A stretch of 21,115 bases of DNA from Chromatiales bacterium (GTDB taxonomy: Bacteria > Pseudomonadota > Gammaproteobacteria > UBA6429 > Thiohalophilaceae): assembly GCA_027001895.1 (NCBI GenBank), contig JALTLP010000118.1, positions 1 through 21,115 on the forward strand, written 5' to 3'. Position 1 is the stretch's first letter, and the number at the start of each line of letters is the position of its first letter. Positions 21,075 to 21,115 of the stretch are shown piece after piece. The notes beneath the pieces are model-generated. The model made no database searches, had not been told where the DNA came from, and saw only the letters and a list, made by a program, of their open reading frames with translations. The position numbers and the translations under genes are program-made.

Positions 21075-21107
21075 AGATTGCTTCGTCACTCTGTTCCTCG
21101 CAACGAC
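21075..21107 (-). repeat. Dispersed repeat element, same type as the 5.3-kb array
   Basis: Read on the minus strand this begins GTCGTTGCGAGG and ends GACGAAGCAATCT, with 5' TTGCGAG and 3' GCAATCT as in the array copies (TCATTGCGAGC ... GGCAATCT). Orientation is opposite to the array. It lies 14 bases after uvrY, near the end of the window. Confidence 0.7.
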
Positions 21108-21115
21108 AAAAAGAA

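Overview
The window comes from a gammaproteobacterium of moderate G+C (about 40-45% by eye). The evidence is the block ftsK-lolA-rarA-crcB-serS, the pair yccA / tRNA-Ser(UGA), a Rof-type Rho-binding antiterminator, YajD, RlmA, RhlE and a UvrY/GacA regulator, all typical of that class. A delta-class carbonic anhydrase with a signal peptide, a DsrC/TusE-family protein, a rhodanese and a small c-type cytochrome suggest a sulfur-oxidizing, possibly autotrophic, aquatic lineage. That lifestyle is inferred; no Sox, Dsr or Calvin-cycle gene is present here.

Layout. 1-5168: a plus-strand housekeeping run with the C-terminal part of ftsK, then lolA, rarA, crcB, a DUF190 gene and serS. 5169-5459: an array of 46-47-bp direct repeats, fitting the TTGCGAGC.../GCAAT dispersed-repeat type. 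5458-6403: minus-strand genes for a 60-residue membrane protein and YccA. 6590-6720: tRNA-Ser(UGA) with its own terminator. 6742-10268: rof (minus) diverges from a monomeric NADP-isocitrate dehydrogenase gene, which is followed by a DEDDh exonuclease gene. 10318-12222: delta carbonic anhydrase (minus), exported MsrA (plus) and a conserved 76-residue protein (minus). 12384-15594: yajD, rlmA, a NYN-domain protein (minus) and a CZB-PAS-GGDEF diguanylate cyclase. 15604-17542: rhlE (minus) diverges from a cold-shock protein gene across a 421-bp spacer. 17638-18739: rhodanese (plus), cytochrome c (minus) and a DsrC/TusE-family gene (minus). 18981-21061: a REC-HATPase regulator, a small DUF6316-like protein and UvrY/GacA.

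How the genes fit together. Most are single genes or pairs, often convergent or divergent. The first block covers chromosome segregation, lipoprotein transport, replication repair, fluoride export and serine charging. The rhodanese, cytochrome and DsrC-like gene could form a small sulfur-transfer group. Three regulators (diguanylate cyclase, REC-HATPase, UvrY) and two RNA-level regulators (Rof, cold-shock protein) make the second half rich in signalling.

No phage, IS element, CRISPR array or obvious foreign island was seen. The points most worth a second look are a DsrC-like protein whose second cysteine is shifted by two residues, a diguanylate cyclase whose CZB domain keeps only two of the four zinc ligands, a perfect 8-bp anti-Shine-Dalgarno in the cold-shock leader, and the repeat array where Pseudomonas carries cysG and tusBCDE.
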